From Kutzneria buriramensis (lineage in GTDB: Bacteria; Actinomycetota; Actinomycetes; Mycobacteriales; Pseudonocardiaceae): 64,000 nucleotides of DNA. The stretch's first letter is position 1, and every line of letters begins with the position of its first letter. Both the position numbers and the translations under genes were made by a program. Under the pieces are notes generated by a model. It searched no databases and was not told the DNA's origin. It worked only from the letters and a program-made list of their open reading frames with translations. This document shows positions 31,708 to 40,928 of this stretch, one piece after another. The stretch covers positions 744,001 to 808,000 of the forward strand of contig NZ_QUNO01000001.1 in the NCBI RefSeq assembly GCF_003387475.1. The letters run 5' to 3'.

Positions 31708-33111
31708 GTGACCCGGATCGTGATCATGGGCGGTGGCCCGGCCGGCTACGAGGCGGCGCTGGTCGCCGCGCCGCACGGGGCCGACGTGACCGTGGTCGAG
31801 CGGGACGGCCTCGGCGGCGCCTGCGTGCTCTACGACTGCGTGCCGTCCAAGACCTACATCGCCTCCGCCGGTGCCCGCTCGGCCTTCCGCAACGCCGGTG
31901 AGCTGGGCATTCGCACCGAGAACTCGGAAGCCGCGGTGGACGTGCCGGTCGTCCACGGACGGGTGAAGGGGCTGGCACTGGCCCAGTCCGCGGACGTGCG
32001 GGCGAAGCTCCAGCGCGAGGGCGTGCGCATCATCACCGGCACCGCGCGGTTCTGCGACGACGCGCCGGGCCTGGCCCAGCACCGTGTCGTCGCCCACACC
32101 GCCGACGGCGGCACCGAGGTGCTGCCGGCCGATGTGGTGTTGATCGCCACCGGGGCCACCCCGCGCGTGTTGCCGGGCGCGGTGCCCGACGGCGAGCGCA
32201 TCCTGGACTGGCGGCAGATCTACGACCTCACCGAGTTGCCCGAGCACCTGATCGTGATCGGCTCCGGCGTGACCGGTGCGGAGTTCGCCTCCGCCTACAC
32301 CGAGATCGGCGTCAAGGTCACCCTCGTCTCCAGCCGGGACCGGGTGCTGCCGCACGAGGACGCCGACGCCGCCGCCGTGCTGGAGGACGTGTTCACCGAG
32401 CGCGGCAGCGAGATGGCCAAGCACGGCCGCGCCAGCCGGGTCGAGCGCACCGAGAAGGGCGTCAAGGTCTACCTGGAGGACGGTCGCACGGTCGAGGGAA
32501 GCCACGCCCTGATGACCGTCGGCTCCGTGCCCAACACCAGCGACATCGGCCTGGACAAGCTCGGCATCGAGCCGGGCGGCGGCGGCTTCATCCCGGTGGA
32601 CCGGGTGTCCCGCACCTCGGTCAGCGGCGTGTACGCCGCCGGCGACTGCACCGGCGTGCTGATGCTGGCCTCGGTCGCCGCCATGCAGGGCCGCATCGCC
32701 ATGTGGCACGCGCTCGGTGAGGGCGTGCAGCCGATCCGGCTCAAGACCGTCGCCGCGAACGTCTTCACCAACCCCGAGATCGCCACCGTCGGCATCAGCC
32801 AGCAGGCGATCGACTCCGGCGAGGTGCCGGCCCGCACGATCATGCTGCCGCTGGCCACCAACCCCCGCGCCAAGATGGAGGGCCTGCGTCGCGGCTTCGT
32901 GAAGCTGTTCTGCCGTCCAGCCACCGGCGTGGTCATCGGCGGCGTGGTGGTGGCGCCCTCGGCCAGCGAGCTGATCCTGCCGATCGCGCTGGCCGTGCAG
33001 AACCAGCTGACCGTCGAGCACCTGGCCCACACGTTCTCGGTGTACCCGTCGCTGTCCGGCTCGATCACCGACGCCGGCCGCCAGCTGATGCGGCACGACG
33101 ACCTCGACTGA
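31708..33111 (+). CDS. lpdA: NAD(P)H quinone/flavoprotein reductase LpdA
   Basis: 467 residues with the pyridine nucleotide-disulfide reductase plan. FAD loop VIMGGGPAGYEAAL, redox pair GGACVLYDCVPSK (C-x4-C), NAD loop VIGSGVTGAEFASAYTE, and the second FAD contact VYAAGDCTGVLMLAS. The C-terminal His-Glu catalytic dyad of lipoamide dehydrogenases (HPT-x-x-E) is replaced by VYPSLSGSITDAG. This points to the LpdA-type reductase of quinones rather than a pyruvate-dehydrogenase E3. As in M. tuberculosis it lies close to glpD. Confidence 0.88.
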   Translation: MTRIVIMGGGPAGYEAALVAAPHGADVTVVERDGLGGACVLYDCVPSKTYIASAGARSAFRNAGELGIRTENSEAAVDVPVVHGRVKGLALAQSADVRAKLQREGVRIITGTARFCDDAPGLAQHRVVAHTADGGTEVLPADVVLIATGATPRVLPGAVPDGERILDWRQIYDLTELPEHLIVIGSGVTGAEFASAYTEIGVKVTLVSSRDRVLPHEDADAAAVLEDVFTERGSEMAKHGRASRVERTEKGVKVYLEDGRTVEGSHALMTVGSVPNTSDIGLDKLGIEPGGGGFIPVDRVSRTSVSGVYAAGDCTGVLMLASVAAMQGRIAMWHALGEGVQPIRLKTVAANVFTNPEIATVGISQQAIDSGEVPARTIMLPLATNPRAKMEGLRRGFVKLFCRPATGVVIGGVVVAPSASELILPIALAVQNQLTVEHLAHTFSVYPSLSGSITDAGRQLMRHDDLD

Positions 33112-33167
33112 GGCCAACTCGCTTGAACGCCTGAAGCCCCGAAAAGGTTGCCCCTGACCAGGCGCAA

Positions 33168-33207
33168 CTTGTCGGATATCGCCACGTCTTTGTGGTGTCC
33201 GAGCAAG
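33168..33207 (+). other. stem-loop in leader of secreted-protein gene
   Basis: CTTG-TCGGA (33168-33176) can pair with TCCGA-GCAAG (33198-33207, one bulge), closing an inner CCAC/GTGG stem. It lies 23 bases ahead of the secreted-protein start. No known riboswitch recognised. Confidence 0.35.
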
Positions 33208-33230
33208 ATGCCCAACGGGGGGATCGAGAA

Positions 33231-34001
33231 ATGTTCCGCAAGATGATCGTGGGCGGCGTCGCTGCCGCCGCCGCCCTGACCGCGTTCGCGCCGGTCGCGC
33301 TCGCGGCCGACAACGACAAGCCGACCGTCCAGCTCAACGCCGGCAGCAACGTCAACGTGTACCAGTTCACCGGGGGCAACACGGCGTTCGGCAACTGCCC
33401 GAACGGCAAGGGCGTGTTCTCCTCGCCGGCACTGGTTTTCAGCGACTACCAGTACGGGCCGACCGACCACTACCACGGCAACGTCGCCGCCCGGGCGACG
33501 CTGAAGCCCGGTCTCCCTGTCACTCCCGGTACCTGGCCGCTGTTCATGACCTGTGGAGACAAGGAGGTCGACGCCGTTTTCACGGTGCCGGCGCAGACCA
33601 CGCCGCCGCCCACCACGACGACGACGCCGCCGGCCCAGAAGCAGCAGACCGTGCAGCTCAACGCCGATACCGCTGCGCTGCCCGGTCGAACCAACGTGTA
33701 CCAGTACACGGAGGGCAACGTCGCGTTCGGCTACTGCCCGGACAACGTCAAGGGCGTGTTCTTCTCGCCGGCGCTCTTCTTCAGCAACTACGGGTACACG
33801 CCGACCAACCACTACGACGGCAACGTCGCCGCCACCGCCACGCTCCGGCCGGGTACCAGTGCCGGCACCTACTACTTGGCGCTGACCTGCGGGGACAAGA
33901 CCGTCACCACCAATTTCACGGTGCCGGCCAAGCAGGTCACCAAGACGCCGGTGGGCGCGCCGCAGACCGGTGGCGGAGCCACCGCCACCGTCGTCGAGTG
34001 A
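33231..34001 (+). CDS. secreted two-domain protein, probable sortase substrate
   Basis: 256 residues from ATG 33231 behind GGGGGG. Signal peptide to about residue 34 (AAAAALTAFAPVALAAD). Two copies of a domain of about 80 residues follow, joined by a Thr/Pro linker ([12 protein letters not shown]): each begins TVQLNA, has VYQ[FY]T, a C...GV(F)xSPAL core, a DHY/NHY-x-GNVA strand and ends LxxTCGDK...FTVPA, with one Cys pair per copy. The tail PVGAPQTGGGATATVVE contains a TG motif but no membrane segment. Followed by a class F sortase gene. Confidence 0.78.
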   Translation: MFRKMIVGGVAAAAALTAFAPVALAADNDKPTVQLNAGSNVNVYQFTGGNTAFGNCPNGKGVFSSPALVFSDYQYGPTDHYHGNVAARATLKPGLPVTPGTWPLFMTCGDKEVDAVFTVPAQTTPPPTTTTTPPAQKQQTVQLNADTAALPGRTNVYQYTEGNVAFGYCPDNVKGVFFSPALFFSNYGYTPTNHYDGNVAATATLRPGTSAGTYYLALTCGDKTVTTNFTVPAKQVTKTPVGAPQTGGGATATVVE

Positions 34002-34081
34002 CTCGTCCGAACGAATCCGTCGTCTGAGGCAACCCGTCGGCCACCGGCTTACGTCTGGTGGGTGATGGCGAGCCCATCATC

Positions 34082-34140
34082 GGTCGCGCCGTCGCGGCTT
34101 TCGTTTTGCAGGGGTGCACGAAAGCCACGGCGGCGCGACC
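34082..34140 (+). other. long stem-loop between substrate gene and sortase gene
   Basis: A 23-base arm (34082-34104) pairs with 34118-34140 with one G-U pair and one mismatch; the loop can itself pair TGCA-GGGG-TGCA. A smaller hairpin TGATGG-5-CCATCA precedes it at 34063-34079. It ends 19 bases before the sortase ATG. No T-run follows, so it is not a standard terminator; attenuation, RNA processing or mRNA stabilisation are possible. Confidence 0.7.
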
Positions 34141-34159
34141 AACACACCCGGAGCTCACC

Positions 34160-34765
34160 ATGAAGAAGGCCCTGACCGGGCTGCTGCTGGCCCTCGCCCT
34201 CGCAACGGCCGCGTGCGGCGGCCAGCCCGCGCCGGAACCCTCGCCCGCGGCGGCGGCGACCACTCACGCCACCACCACAACCACCGATGCGCCCAAGCCG
34301 CCGTCGCTGGCGGCGTCCACGCCGGTGTCGGTGGACATCCCCAAGATCGGCGCGCACTCGTCGCTGGTGCCGCTCGGCCTCAACGCCGACCAGACCATCG
34401 AGGTGCCGCCGGTGAGCACGCCGATGCAGGCCGGTTGGTACAAGGAGGGCCCCACGCCCGGCGAGATCGGGCCGGCGGTGATCCTCGGCCACGTCGACGG
34501 GAACAAGCAGGCCGGCATCTTCTTCCGGCTGCACGAGCTGGCCGCCGGCGACAAGATCTCCGTCGCCCGCCAGGACAAGACCACCGCGACGTTCACCGTG
34601 CAGAAGGTGGAGCTGGCCCCCAAGGCCAACTTCCCGACCGACGCGGTCTACGGCAACACCAGCACCGCCGACCTGCGGGTGATCACCTGCGGCGGCGCGT
34701 TCGACAGCGAGGCGCACAGCTACGTGGACAACGTGATCGTGTTCGCCACACTGGACAAGGCCTGA
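34160..34765 (+). CDS. class F sortase
   Basis: 201 residues from ATG 34160. Lipoprotein-like signal with LALATAAC (Cys about 20), Thr/Pro-rich stalk, then the sortase domain from about 55. Catalytic His in AVILGHVDGNKQ and Cys in LRVITCGGAFD. Class F members of actinomycetes are short and often lie beside one secreted protein ending in a TG-type motif, as here. After the Cys the strand reads SYVDNVIVFATL; I cannot place the usual Arg with certainty. Confidence 0.88.
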   Translation: MKKALTGLLLALALATAACGGQPAPEPSPAAAATTHATTTTTDAPKPPSLAASTPVSVDIPKIGAHSSLVPLGLNADQTIEVPPVSTPMQAGWYKEGPTPGEIGPAVILGHVDGNKQAGIFFRLHELAAGDKISVARQDKTTATFTVQKVELAPKANFPTDAVYGNTSTADLRVITCGGAFDSEAHSYVDNVIVFATLDKA

Positions 34766-34790
34766 GGGGCCGGCCAGAACCGGCCCCTCA
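34763..34790. terminator. bidirectional terminator
   Basis: Perfect 11-bp inverted repeat TGAGGGGCCGG / CCGGCCCCTCA with a 6-base loop. The left arm contains the sortase stop codon; the right arm ends 6 bases before the glpK stop. Confidence 0.9.
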
Positions 34791-34796
34791 GCACCA

Positions 34797-36299
34797 TCAC
34801 ACCCAGTCGAAGGTCTTGGTGACGGCCTTCTTCCAGTTCGCGTACTCCGAGGCGCGGCGGTCCTCGTCCATCGCCGGCGCCCACTCCTTGTCCTTGGCCC
34901 AGTTCTGGCGGATGTCGTCCTCGCTCTTCCAGAACCCGACCGCCAGCCCGGCCGCGTACGCCGCGCCCAGCGCGGTGGTCTCCGCGACCACCGGCCGGAT
35001 CACCGGCACACCGAGGATGTCGGACTGGAACTGCATGAGCAGCTCGTTGACGACCATGCCGCCGTCCACCTTCAGCGAGGTCAGCGGCACTCCCGAGTCG
35101 GCGTTCATGGCGTCGATGACCTCGCGGGTCTGGAACGCCGTGGCCTCCAGTACAGCGCGGGCGAGGTGGCCCTTGTTCACGAAGCGGGTGAGGCCGACGA
35201 TCGCGCCGCGGGCGTCGGACCGCCAGTACGGCGCGAACAGGCCCGAGAACGCCGGCACGAAGTAGCAGCCGCCGTTGTCCTCGACGGACCGGGCGTGCTC
35301 CTCGATCTCCGCCGCCGAGCTGATCATGCCCAGGTTGTCCCGGATCCACTGCACCAGCGAGCCGGTGACCGCGATGGAGCCCTCCAGCGCGTACACCGTC
35401 GCGTCCGAGCCGATCTTGTAGCAGACCGTGGTGAGCAGCCCGTTCTCGCTGAGCACCTTCTCCGTGCCGGTGTTGAGCAGCACGAAGTTGCCGGTGCCGT
35501 AGGTGTTCTTGGCCTCGCCGGGCGACAGGCAGGCCTGGCCGAAGGTGGCTGCCTGCTGGTCGCCGAGGATGCCCGAGATCGGCACGCCGGCCAGCGCGCC
35601 GCGCTCGCGCACCTTGCCGTACTCCTCGGACGAGGAGCGGATCTCCGGCAGCATGGACAGCGGGATGCCCATGTCCTGGGCGATGCCGGCGTCCCAGGCC
35701 AGCGTGTCCAGGTCCATCAGCAGGGTGCGGGAGGCGTTGGTCGGGTCGGTGACGTGCACGCCGCCGTCGACGCCGCCGGTCATGTTCCACAGCACCCAGG
35801 TGTCCATGTTGCCGAACACCAGGTCGCCGGCCTCGGCTTTTTGCCGCGCGCCCTCGACGTTGTCCAGGATCCAGCGGATCTTCGGACCCGAGAAGTACGT
35901 CGCCAGCGGCAGGCCGGTCCTGGCCCGGTAGCGCTCCTGCCCGCCGCCGAGCGCGGCGAGCTCGTCGCAGATCTTGTCGGTGCGGGTGTCCTGCCAGACG
36001 ATCGCGTTGTACACCGGCTTGCCGGTGGTCCGGTCCCACACCACCGCGGTCTCGCGCTGGTTGGTGATGCCGACCGCGGCGATGTCGCTGACGTGCAGGT
36101 CGGCCTTGGCGACGGCGCCGGCCGCGACCTCTCTGGTGTTGGCCCACACCTCCTCGGGGTCGTGCTCCACCCAGCCGGCCTTCGGGAAGATCTGGCGGTG
36201 CTCCTTCTGGTCGACCGCGACCACCCGGCCGGAGTGGTCGAAGATCATGCAGCGGGTCGACGTCGTGCCCTGGTCGATGGCTGCCACATAGGAGGACAT
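34797..36299 (-). CDS. glpK: glycerol kinase
   Basis: 500 residues from ATG 36299. Phosphorylates glycerol to glycerol 3-phosphate. FGGY motifs: [37 protein letters not shown], the catalytic region [13 protein letters not shown], and [18 protein letters not shown]. It follows glpF by 20 bases on the same strand and works with glpD on the other. Confidence 0.96.
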   Translation of the reverse strand: MSSYVAAIDQGTTSTRCMIFDHSGRVVAVDQKEHRQIFPKAGWVEHDPEEVWANTREVAAGAVAKADLHVSDIAAVGITNQRETAVVWDRTTGKPVYNAIVWQDTRTDKICDELAALGGGQERYRARTGLPLATYFSGPKIRWILDNVEGARQKAEAGDLVFGNMDTWVLWNMTGGVDGGVHVTDPTNASRTLLMDLDTLAWDAGIAQDMGIPLSMLPEIRSSSEEYGKVRERGALAGVPISGILGDQQAATFGQACLSPGEAKNTYGTGNFVLLNTGTEKVLSENGLLTTVCYKIGSDATVYALEGSIAVTGSLVQWIRDNLGMISSAAEIEEHARSVEDNGGCYFVPAFSGLFAPYWRSDARGAIVGLTRFVNKGHLARAVLEATAFQTREVIDAMNADSGVPLTSLKVDGGMVVNELLMQFQSDILGVPVIRPVVAETTALGAAYAAGLAVGFWKSEDDIRQNWAKDKEWAPAMDEDRRASEYANWKKAVTKTFDWV

Positions 36300-36319
36300 G
36301 AATTCGCCTTTCCGGACTT

Positions 36320-37066
36320 TCAGGATGCGGGCAGAGCGAGGGCGAGCAGCGCCGCGAGCGCGCCGCCGACCAGCGGGCCGACGACCGGCACCCAGGAGTA
36401 TCCCCAGTTGCCGTCGCCCTTGCCCTTGATCGGCATCAGGAACACGTACGCGAGTCGCGGGCCCAGGTCGCGGGCGGGGTTGATGGCATAGCCGGTCGGG
36501 CCGCCGAGCGAGGTGCCGATCACCAGCACCACGAACGCCACGCCGGCGTAGCCCAGCGCCGAGTTGCCGAACTGCGGGATGCCGTCCGAGCCGGCCTTGA
36601 CCGTCGGGCTCTCCAGGATCCAGATGAGCAGCACGAAGGTGCCGATGATCTCGGTCACCAGGTTCCAGGCGACGCCCGGGATGCGCGGCGCCGTGGAGAA
36701 GATGCCCAGCGTGTTCTGCGGCTCGTCGTGCTTGTCGAACTGGAGCTTGTACGTCGCCCAGCAGAGCATCGCACCGATGATCGCGCCGGCCATCTCGCCG
36801 GCGAAGTAGAAGGGGACCTTGTCCCAGCTGACCTTCTTGGCGATGGCCAGCCCCAGCGTCACCGCCGGATTCAGGTGAGCACCACTCGGATTGGCGACAC
36901 TCGCGCCGGTGAAGACCGCGAAGCCCCACCCGACGTTGATGAACAGGGTGCCGCCGTTGTTGCCGTTGGTGTTCTTGAGCACCGCGTTGGCCACCACACC
37001 GGTGCCCAACAGGATCAGCAGCGCGGTGCCGAGAGTCTCCCAGACGAAGATCGCGCCATAGCCCAT
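36320..37066 (-). CDS. glpF: glycerol uptake facilitator (aquaglyceroporin)
   Basis: 248 residues from ATG 37066, chosen because GGAGGTGGCT precedes it; a GTG at 37078 is in frame. Six membrane segments and both pore motifs: [13 protein letters not shown] and [14 protein letters not shown]. The Asp after the second NPA is the mark of glycerol-conducting members. First gene of glpFK. Confidence 0.95.
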   Translation of the reverse strand: MGYGAIFVWETLGTALLILLGTGVVANAVLKNTNGNNGGTLFINVGWGFAVFTGASVANPSGAHLNPAVTLGLAIAKKVSWDKVPFYFAGEMAGAIIGAMLCWATYKLQFDKHDEPQNTLGIFSTAPRIPGVAWNLVTEIIGTFVLLIWILESPTVKAGSDGIPQFGNSALGYAGVAFVVLVIGTSLGGPTGYAINPARDLGPRLAYVFLMPIKGKGDGNWGYSWVPVVGPLVGGALAALLALALPAS

Positions 37067-37232
37067 AGCCACCTCCACGCCCGTCGACGCCGTTGGAAAC
37101 GGGAAAACGGACGTTACTTAGCGGTACCGGTGCTGTCCATGGCCGAACGGCTCCACTGCCCGCCGAGGGCGGGTTGCAGGTAGCGTGATGATCCGTCGTA
37201 TCCGACTCCTCGACCGGCGGGAGGCGAGTGGC

Positions 37233-38993
37233 GTGGCCACCCGGAAACCAGCAGCAGCTCCAGCGACACAGGTGGCCGCCTCGGCGGAGACCGGCCGACT
37301 CGGCCTCGCGGAGCGGGAGCGCGACTGGCAGCGACTGGGCTCGGAGACGTTCGACGTCGTGGTGGTCGGCGGCGGCGTGGTCGGCGTCGGCACCGCGCTC
37401 GACGCCGCGACCCGCGGCCTGAAGGTGGCGCTGGTCGAGGCCCGCGACCTCGCGTCCGGCACGTCCAGCCGGTCCAGCAAGCTGTTCCACGGCGGCCTGC
37501 GGTACCTGGAGCAGTTGGAGTTCGGGCTGGTGCGGGAGGCGCTGCGCGAACGTGAGCTGATGCTCACGCGGATCGCGCCGCACCTGGTCAAGCCGGTCAG
37601 CTTCCTCTACCCGCTCAGCCACCGGTACTGGGAGCGGCCGTACACCGCGGCCGGCCTGCTCATGTACGACACCATGGGCGGCGCCCGCTCGGTGCCGGGG
37701 CAGAAGCACCTCACCCGCGCCGGCGCGCTGCGGATGTTCCCCGCGCTCAAGCGGTCCGCGCTCATCGGCGGCATCCGGTACTACGACGCCCAGTCCGACG
37801 ACGCGCGGCACACCATGACCGTCGGGCGCACCGCCGCCCACTACGGCGCCGTGGTACGGACGTCCACGCAGGTCATCGGCTTCCTGCGGGAGGCCGACCG
37901 GATCTCCGGCGTACGCGTGCGCGACGCCGAGGACGGTCGGGAGACCGAGGTCAAGGCCAACGCCGTCATCAACTGCACCGGCGTGTGGACGGACGAGTTG
38001 CAGCGGCTGTCCGGCAGCCGCGGGCGGTTCCGGGTGCGGGCCAGCAAGGGCGTGCACATCGTCGTGCCGCGGGACCGGATCGTCGCCGAGTCCGGGCTCA
38101 TCCTGCGCACCGAGAAGTCCGTGCTGTTCGTGATCCCGTGGCGCAACCACTGGATCGTCGGCACCACCGACACCGACTGGAACCTCGACCTGGCGCATCC
38201 CGCCGCCACCAAGGCCGACATCGACTACATCCTCGACCACGTCAACACCGTGCTGGCCACGCCGCTCACGCACGACGACATCGAGGGCGTGTACGCCGGT
38301 CTGCGGCCGCTGCTGGCCGGCGAGAGCGAGTCCACGTCGAAGCTCTCCCGCGAGCACGCCGTCGCCCGCGTCGCCCCCGGTCTCGTCGCGATCGCCGGCG
38401 GCAAGTACACGACGTACCGCGTGATGGCCGCTGACGCCGTCGACGCCGCCGGGGCCGACCTGACCGGGCGGCTCCAGCCGTCCATCACCGACAAGGTGCC
38501 GCTCGTCGGCGCCGACGGCTACTACGCGTTGGTCAATCAGGCCGACCACCTCGCCACCCGGCACGGGCTGCACCCGTACCGCGTGCGGCACCTGCTCGAC
38601 CGGTACGGGTCGCTCGTGCACGAGGTGCTCGCCGTCGCCGACGGCGATCCCGACCTGCTGCGCCCCTTGCCCGCCGCCCCCGACTACCTCCAGGTCGAGA
38701 TCGTCTACGCCGCCTCGCACGAGGGGGCGCTGCACCTGGAGGACGCCCTCACCCGGCGGACCCGGATCTCCATCGAGTACCCGCACCGCGGTGTCGACTG
38801 CGCCGACCAGGTCGCTCGGCTGATGGCCGGGGTACTGGGCTGGGACGAGGCGCGGATCGCCCGTGAGATCGAGGTTTACACGGCGCGGGTGCAGGCCGAG
38901 CGGGACTCCCAGTCGGAGCCCAACGACCAGGCGGCGGATGCCCGCCGCATCAGCGCCCCCGAAGCCCGCGACCTCCGCGACCCCGTCGGCTGA
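37233..38993 (+). CDS. glpD: glycerol-3-phosphate dehydrogenase (FAD)
   Basis: 586 residues with GTG 37233 (GGGAGG 8 bases before); the frame is open to 37185. Membrane-associated oxidation of glycerol 3-phosphate to dihydroxyacetone phosphate. FAD loop [20 protein letters not shown], substrate region [32 protein letters not shown]-like [11 protein letters not shown], and the C-terminal DAO_C domain. Divergent from glpFK across a 166-bp gap in which I see a CCCGCC-GAG-GGCGGG hairpin but no regulator gene. Confidence 0.94.
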   Translation: MATRKPAAAPATQVAASAETGRLGLAERERDWQRLGSETFDVVVVGGGVVGVGTALDAATRGLKVALVEARDLASGTSSRSSKLFHGGLRYLEQLEFGLVREALRERELMLTRIAPHLVKPVSFLYPLSHRYWERPYTAAGLLMYDTMGGARSVPGQKHLTRAGALRMFPALKRSALIGGIRYYDAQSDDARHTMTVGRTAAHYGAVVRTSTQVIGFLREADRISGVRVRDAEDGRETEVKANAVINCTGVWTDELQRLSGSRGRFRVRASKGVHIVVPRDRIVAESGLILRTEKSVLFVIPWRNHWIVGTTDTDWNLDLAHPAATKADIDYILDHVNTVLATPLTHDDIEGVYAGLRPLLAGESESTSKLSREHAVARVAPGLVAIAGGKYTTYRVMAADAVDAAGADLTGRLQPSITDKVPLVGADGYYALVNQADHLATRHGLHPYRVRHLLDRYGSLVHEVLAVADGDPDLLRPLPAAPDYLQVEIVYAASHEGALHLEDALTRRTRISIEYPHRGVDCADQVARLMAGVLGWDEARIAREIEVYTARVQAERDSQSEPNDQAADARRISAPEARDLRDPVG

Positions 38994-39004
38994 CCGGCTT
39001 TTCC

Positions 39005-39126
39005 GCCACATGCGCTTCCTACTTGGCCCTTGACGCCACATAGGAAGCGCATCTGGCGTCAAGGGCTGAGCGATGCCACATGCGCTTCCCATTTGGCAGC
39101 TGGTGACAAGTAGGAAGCGCATGTGG
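39005..39126. repeat. palindromic repeat array between convergent genes
   Basis: Four copies of a CCACATGCGCTTCC-like unit in alternating orientation. The outer arms CCACATGCGCTTCCTACTTG (39006-39025) and its exact complement (39107-39126) form a perfect 20-bp inverted repeat. The inner part holds a perfect 13-bp inverted repeat, GCCCTTGACGCCA (39026-39038) with 39054-39066. Outer arms face the stops of glpD and the EspG-like gene, each preceded by a short T-run, so the array probably also works as a double terminator. Confidence 0.9.
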
Positions 39127-39134
39127 CAAAAGAG

Positions 39135-39905
39135 CTACAGGGTGAGGCCGACGGCGTCGTTCAACAGGGCGGTGATGTGCTGGTCGAGGCGGCGGTCGTC
39201 GGCGGGGGCGACGGTGCTCCAGGCGACGCCGCCGGGCTTGGCGCGGCGGATCTGGACGTAGCGGCCGCGCGGGGTGTCGAAGAAGCCGATGACGCGGTCG
39301 GGGCGGTGGCGACGGCCCCACTGGTCGCGGGCGGCGGCGCCGAACTGGCCGCGGCGGCGGACGTTGCCGACCATGGCGGCCAACTCGTCGGCCTCGTCGG
39401 GGGAGACGCCGTGGTCCCGCAGGATCCAGCCGAGCTCGTCGGCGGTCTCGGCCTCCGCGGCGGCGGCGTCGAGGTCGGCGCTGGGCACGGTGATGGAGTA
39501 GCCGGGACCGGCGGGCAGCTCGGGCAGCAGGGACAGCGCGGCGCGGGGCAGCGAGGAGACCTCGACGGGCGTCAGCGTCAGGCAGCCGTCGGCGAGGCGG
39601 GCGAGCACGGCGTCGGAACCCTTGGCGGCGACCAGGGCCCGCACGCCGCCGTCGAGCCAGAGCCGCGCGTCGAGCTCGCAGTCGGGCTGGTCGAGCAATC
39701 CGAGCAGGTCGACGAGGTCCTCGTCGATGCCCCGGGAACCGCCGACGAGGCCGCGGTCGGCCAGCGAGTCCCAGACGGTGCGGGTGATGTCCTCGCGTTC
39801 GACGTGCGTTTTCCCGGGCGACGCGACCTTGATCGCGAGCGGCATCTCGGGCAGCCGGAGGTGCTCCCACAGCACGTCGAACTCGAGCTCGGACAGGGTC
39901 AGCAA
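39135..39905 (-). CDS. EspG-family type VII secretion chaperone
   Basis: 256 residues, start TTG 39905 one base after the stop of the PPE-like gene. MLTLSELEFDVLWEHLRLPEMP and the later GYSITVPSADLDAAAAEAE and RGQFGAAARDQWGRRHR... YVQIRR match the EspG family, cytoplasmic chaperones that bind the tip of PPE proteins for ESX secretion. Last gene of a four-gene type VII set. No ESX membrane core (EccB/C/D/E) is in the window. Confidence 0.85.
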   Translation of the reverse strand: MLTLSELEFDVLWEHLRLPEMPLAIKVASPGKTHVEREDITRTVWDSLADRGLVGGSRGIDEDLVDLLGLLDQPDCELDARLWLDGGVRALVAAKGSDAVLARLADGCLTLTPVEVSSLPRAALSLLPELPAGPGYSITVPSADLDAAAAEAETADELGWILRDHGVSPDEADELAAMVGNVRRRGQFGAAARDQWGRRHRPDRVIGFFDTPRGRYVQIRRAKPGGVAWSTVAPADDRRLDQHITALLNDAVGLTL

Positions 39906-39906
39906 G

Positions 39907-40464
39907 TCAGAACCCGCGCTGGTGGGGTACGACGGGAGCGGTCACGACGGGCACGGCGTCGAACGCCCGCAGCGAGGCGGTGTTGGTGGCGGTGTTCGTC
40001 TCGTACGTGCTCATCACCTCGAACGCCCGCGTCGCGGCGGCGTCCTGGGCGGCCTCGATGACCTCGGCGTCGATCTGCCCGGTGAACAGCGCGACCAGGT
40101 TGCCGAGCCAGTCGGACGGCCCGGGCGGCGTCGGCACGGGCGGCGGCATGTCGGCCCGCGCCTGCGTGACGTAGTCGGCCTGCACCTCGGTGCTGACGCG
40201 CACGTTCTCGGCGTTGGCGTGGGCCTCGTCGGCCCACTTGGCCAGCTGCGCGATCCCGGCCATCGCCGACTCGGACGCGGCGCCGCTCCAGTGCGCGGTG
40301 GCGGTCCCGATGCCGGAGTTCAGGTCGCCGCTGATCTCCGACAGCGTGGTGGAGATCGCGCCCCAGCGCGCGGCGGGGTCGGCGGAGGCGGCCGCGCCGG
40401 GCCCGGCGTTGATCGCGTCGTACAGCTCCTGGTGGGTGTAGCCCCGCCACCGCACGCCGGTCAT
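39907..40464 (-). CDS. PPE/WXG-like secretion substrate
   Basis: 185 residues from ATG 40464, sharing one base with the preceding stop. VRWRGYTHQELYDAINAGPG, then AHWSGAASESAMAGIAQLAKW (the WxG turn between two helices), a proline patch PPPVPTPPGP and helical remainder. This is the PPE-like substrate normally coded beside espG in Pseudonocardiales and probably exported with the small partner upstream. Confidence 0.82.
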   Translation of the reverse strand: MTGVRWRGYTHQELYDAINAGPGAAASADPAARWGAISTTLSEISGDLNSGIGTATAHWSGAASESAMAGIAQLAKWADEAHANAENVRVSTEVQADYVTQARADMPPPVPTPPGPSDWLGNLVALFTGQIDAEVIEAAQDAAATRAFEVMSTYETNTATNTASLRAFDAVPVVTAPVVPHQRGF

Positions 40465-40823
40465 CAGCAGCCACCCTGCTGGATCAGCCTGGTGTTGTCC
40501 TGCTCCACGGTGTGGTACCCCTGCTCGACCTCGGTCAACGCGTCCAGCGCGCCCCGCAGCTGGCGCTGGTAGGCCTGCAACGCGTCCAGCGCGGAGTCAC
40601 CGCCGGAGGCGTGGTTGTTGAAGTCGCTCGCGGCCTGCTGGCTGACGGGGTCGCCGGCCCACGGCCGGATCCGCACGTCCGAGATGGCCATCTCGATCTG
40701 CTGGTCCAGCTTCACCAGCGCGGTGGTGAACACCTTGCGCAGGCCGGGGATCGCGGCCGGATCGACCCGGAAGCCGCCCGAAGCCACCGCGGCCGGGTCG
40801 GGCGTCGTGGTCCGTTGCGGCAC
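40464..40823 (-). CDS. small helical type VII partner protein
   Basis: 119 residues from GTG 40823 behind GGAGGT. Predicted helical: FRVDPAAIPGLRKVFTTALV, then DPVSQQAASDFNNHA and a C-terminal helix. In place of WxG it has RPWAGDPVSQ, a W-A-G turn. Likely the heterodimer partner (PE/Esx-like) of the PPE-like protein that follows it. Confidence 0.7.
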   Translation of the reverse strand: MPQRTTTPDPAAVASGGFRVDPAAIPGLRKVFTTALVKLDQQIEMAISDVRIRPWAGDPVSQQAASDFNNHASGGDSALDALQAYQRQLRGALDALTEVEQGYHTVEQDNTRLIQQGGC

Positions 40824-40928
40824 GAGTGACCTCCGCTGGTTGGGGTGGCCCACACACTCTAGCGACACTGCGTGACGGCCGGGAGTGGCTAGGGTGAAAT
40901 CCACCCGCCCGGTGCTGTCAATCCGCCA

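Noticed and set aside
33112-33230. Cyclic-di-AMP (ydaO-type) riboswitch before the secreted-protein gene
   Set aside because: Such elements precede secreted wall-protein genes in actinomycetes, but I could not find the conserved core pieces; only a simple stem-loop is supported.
34797-39122. A 1441-codon open frame on the minus strand
   Set aside because: It only extends the glpK frame upstream through glpF and glpD in other frames; composition is typical of antisense shadow in high-GC DNA, and glpK has a clear start at 36299.
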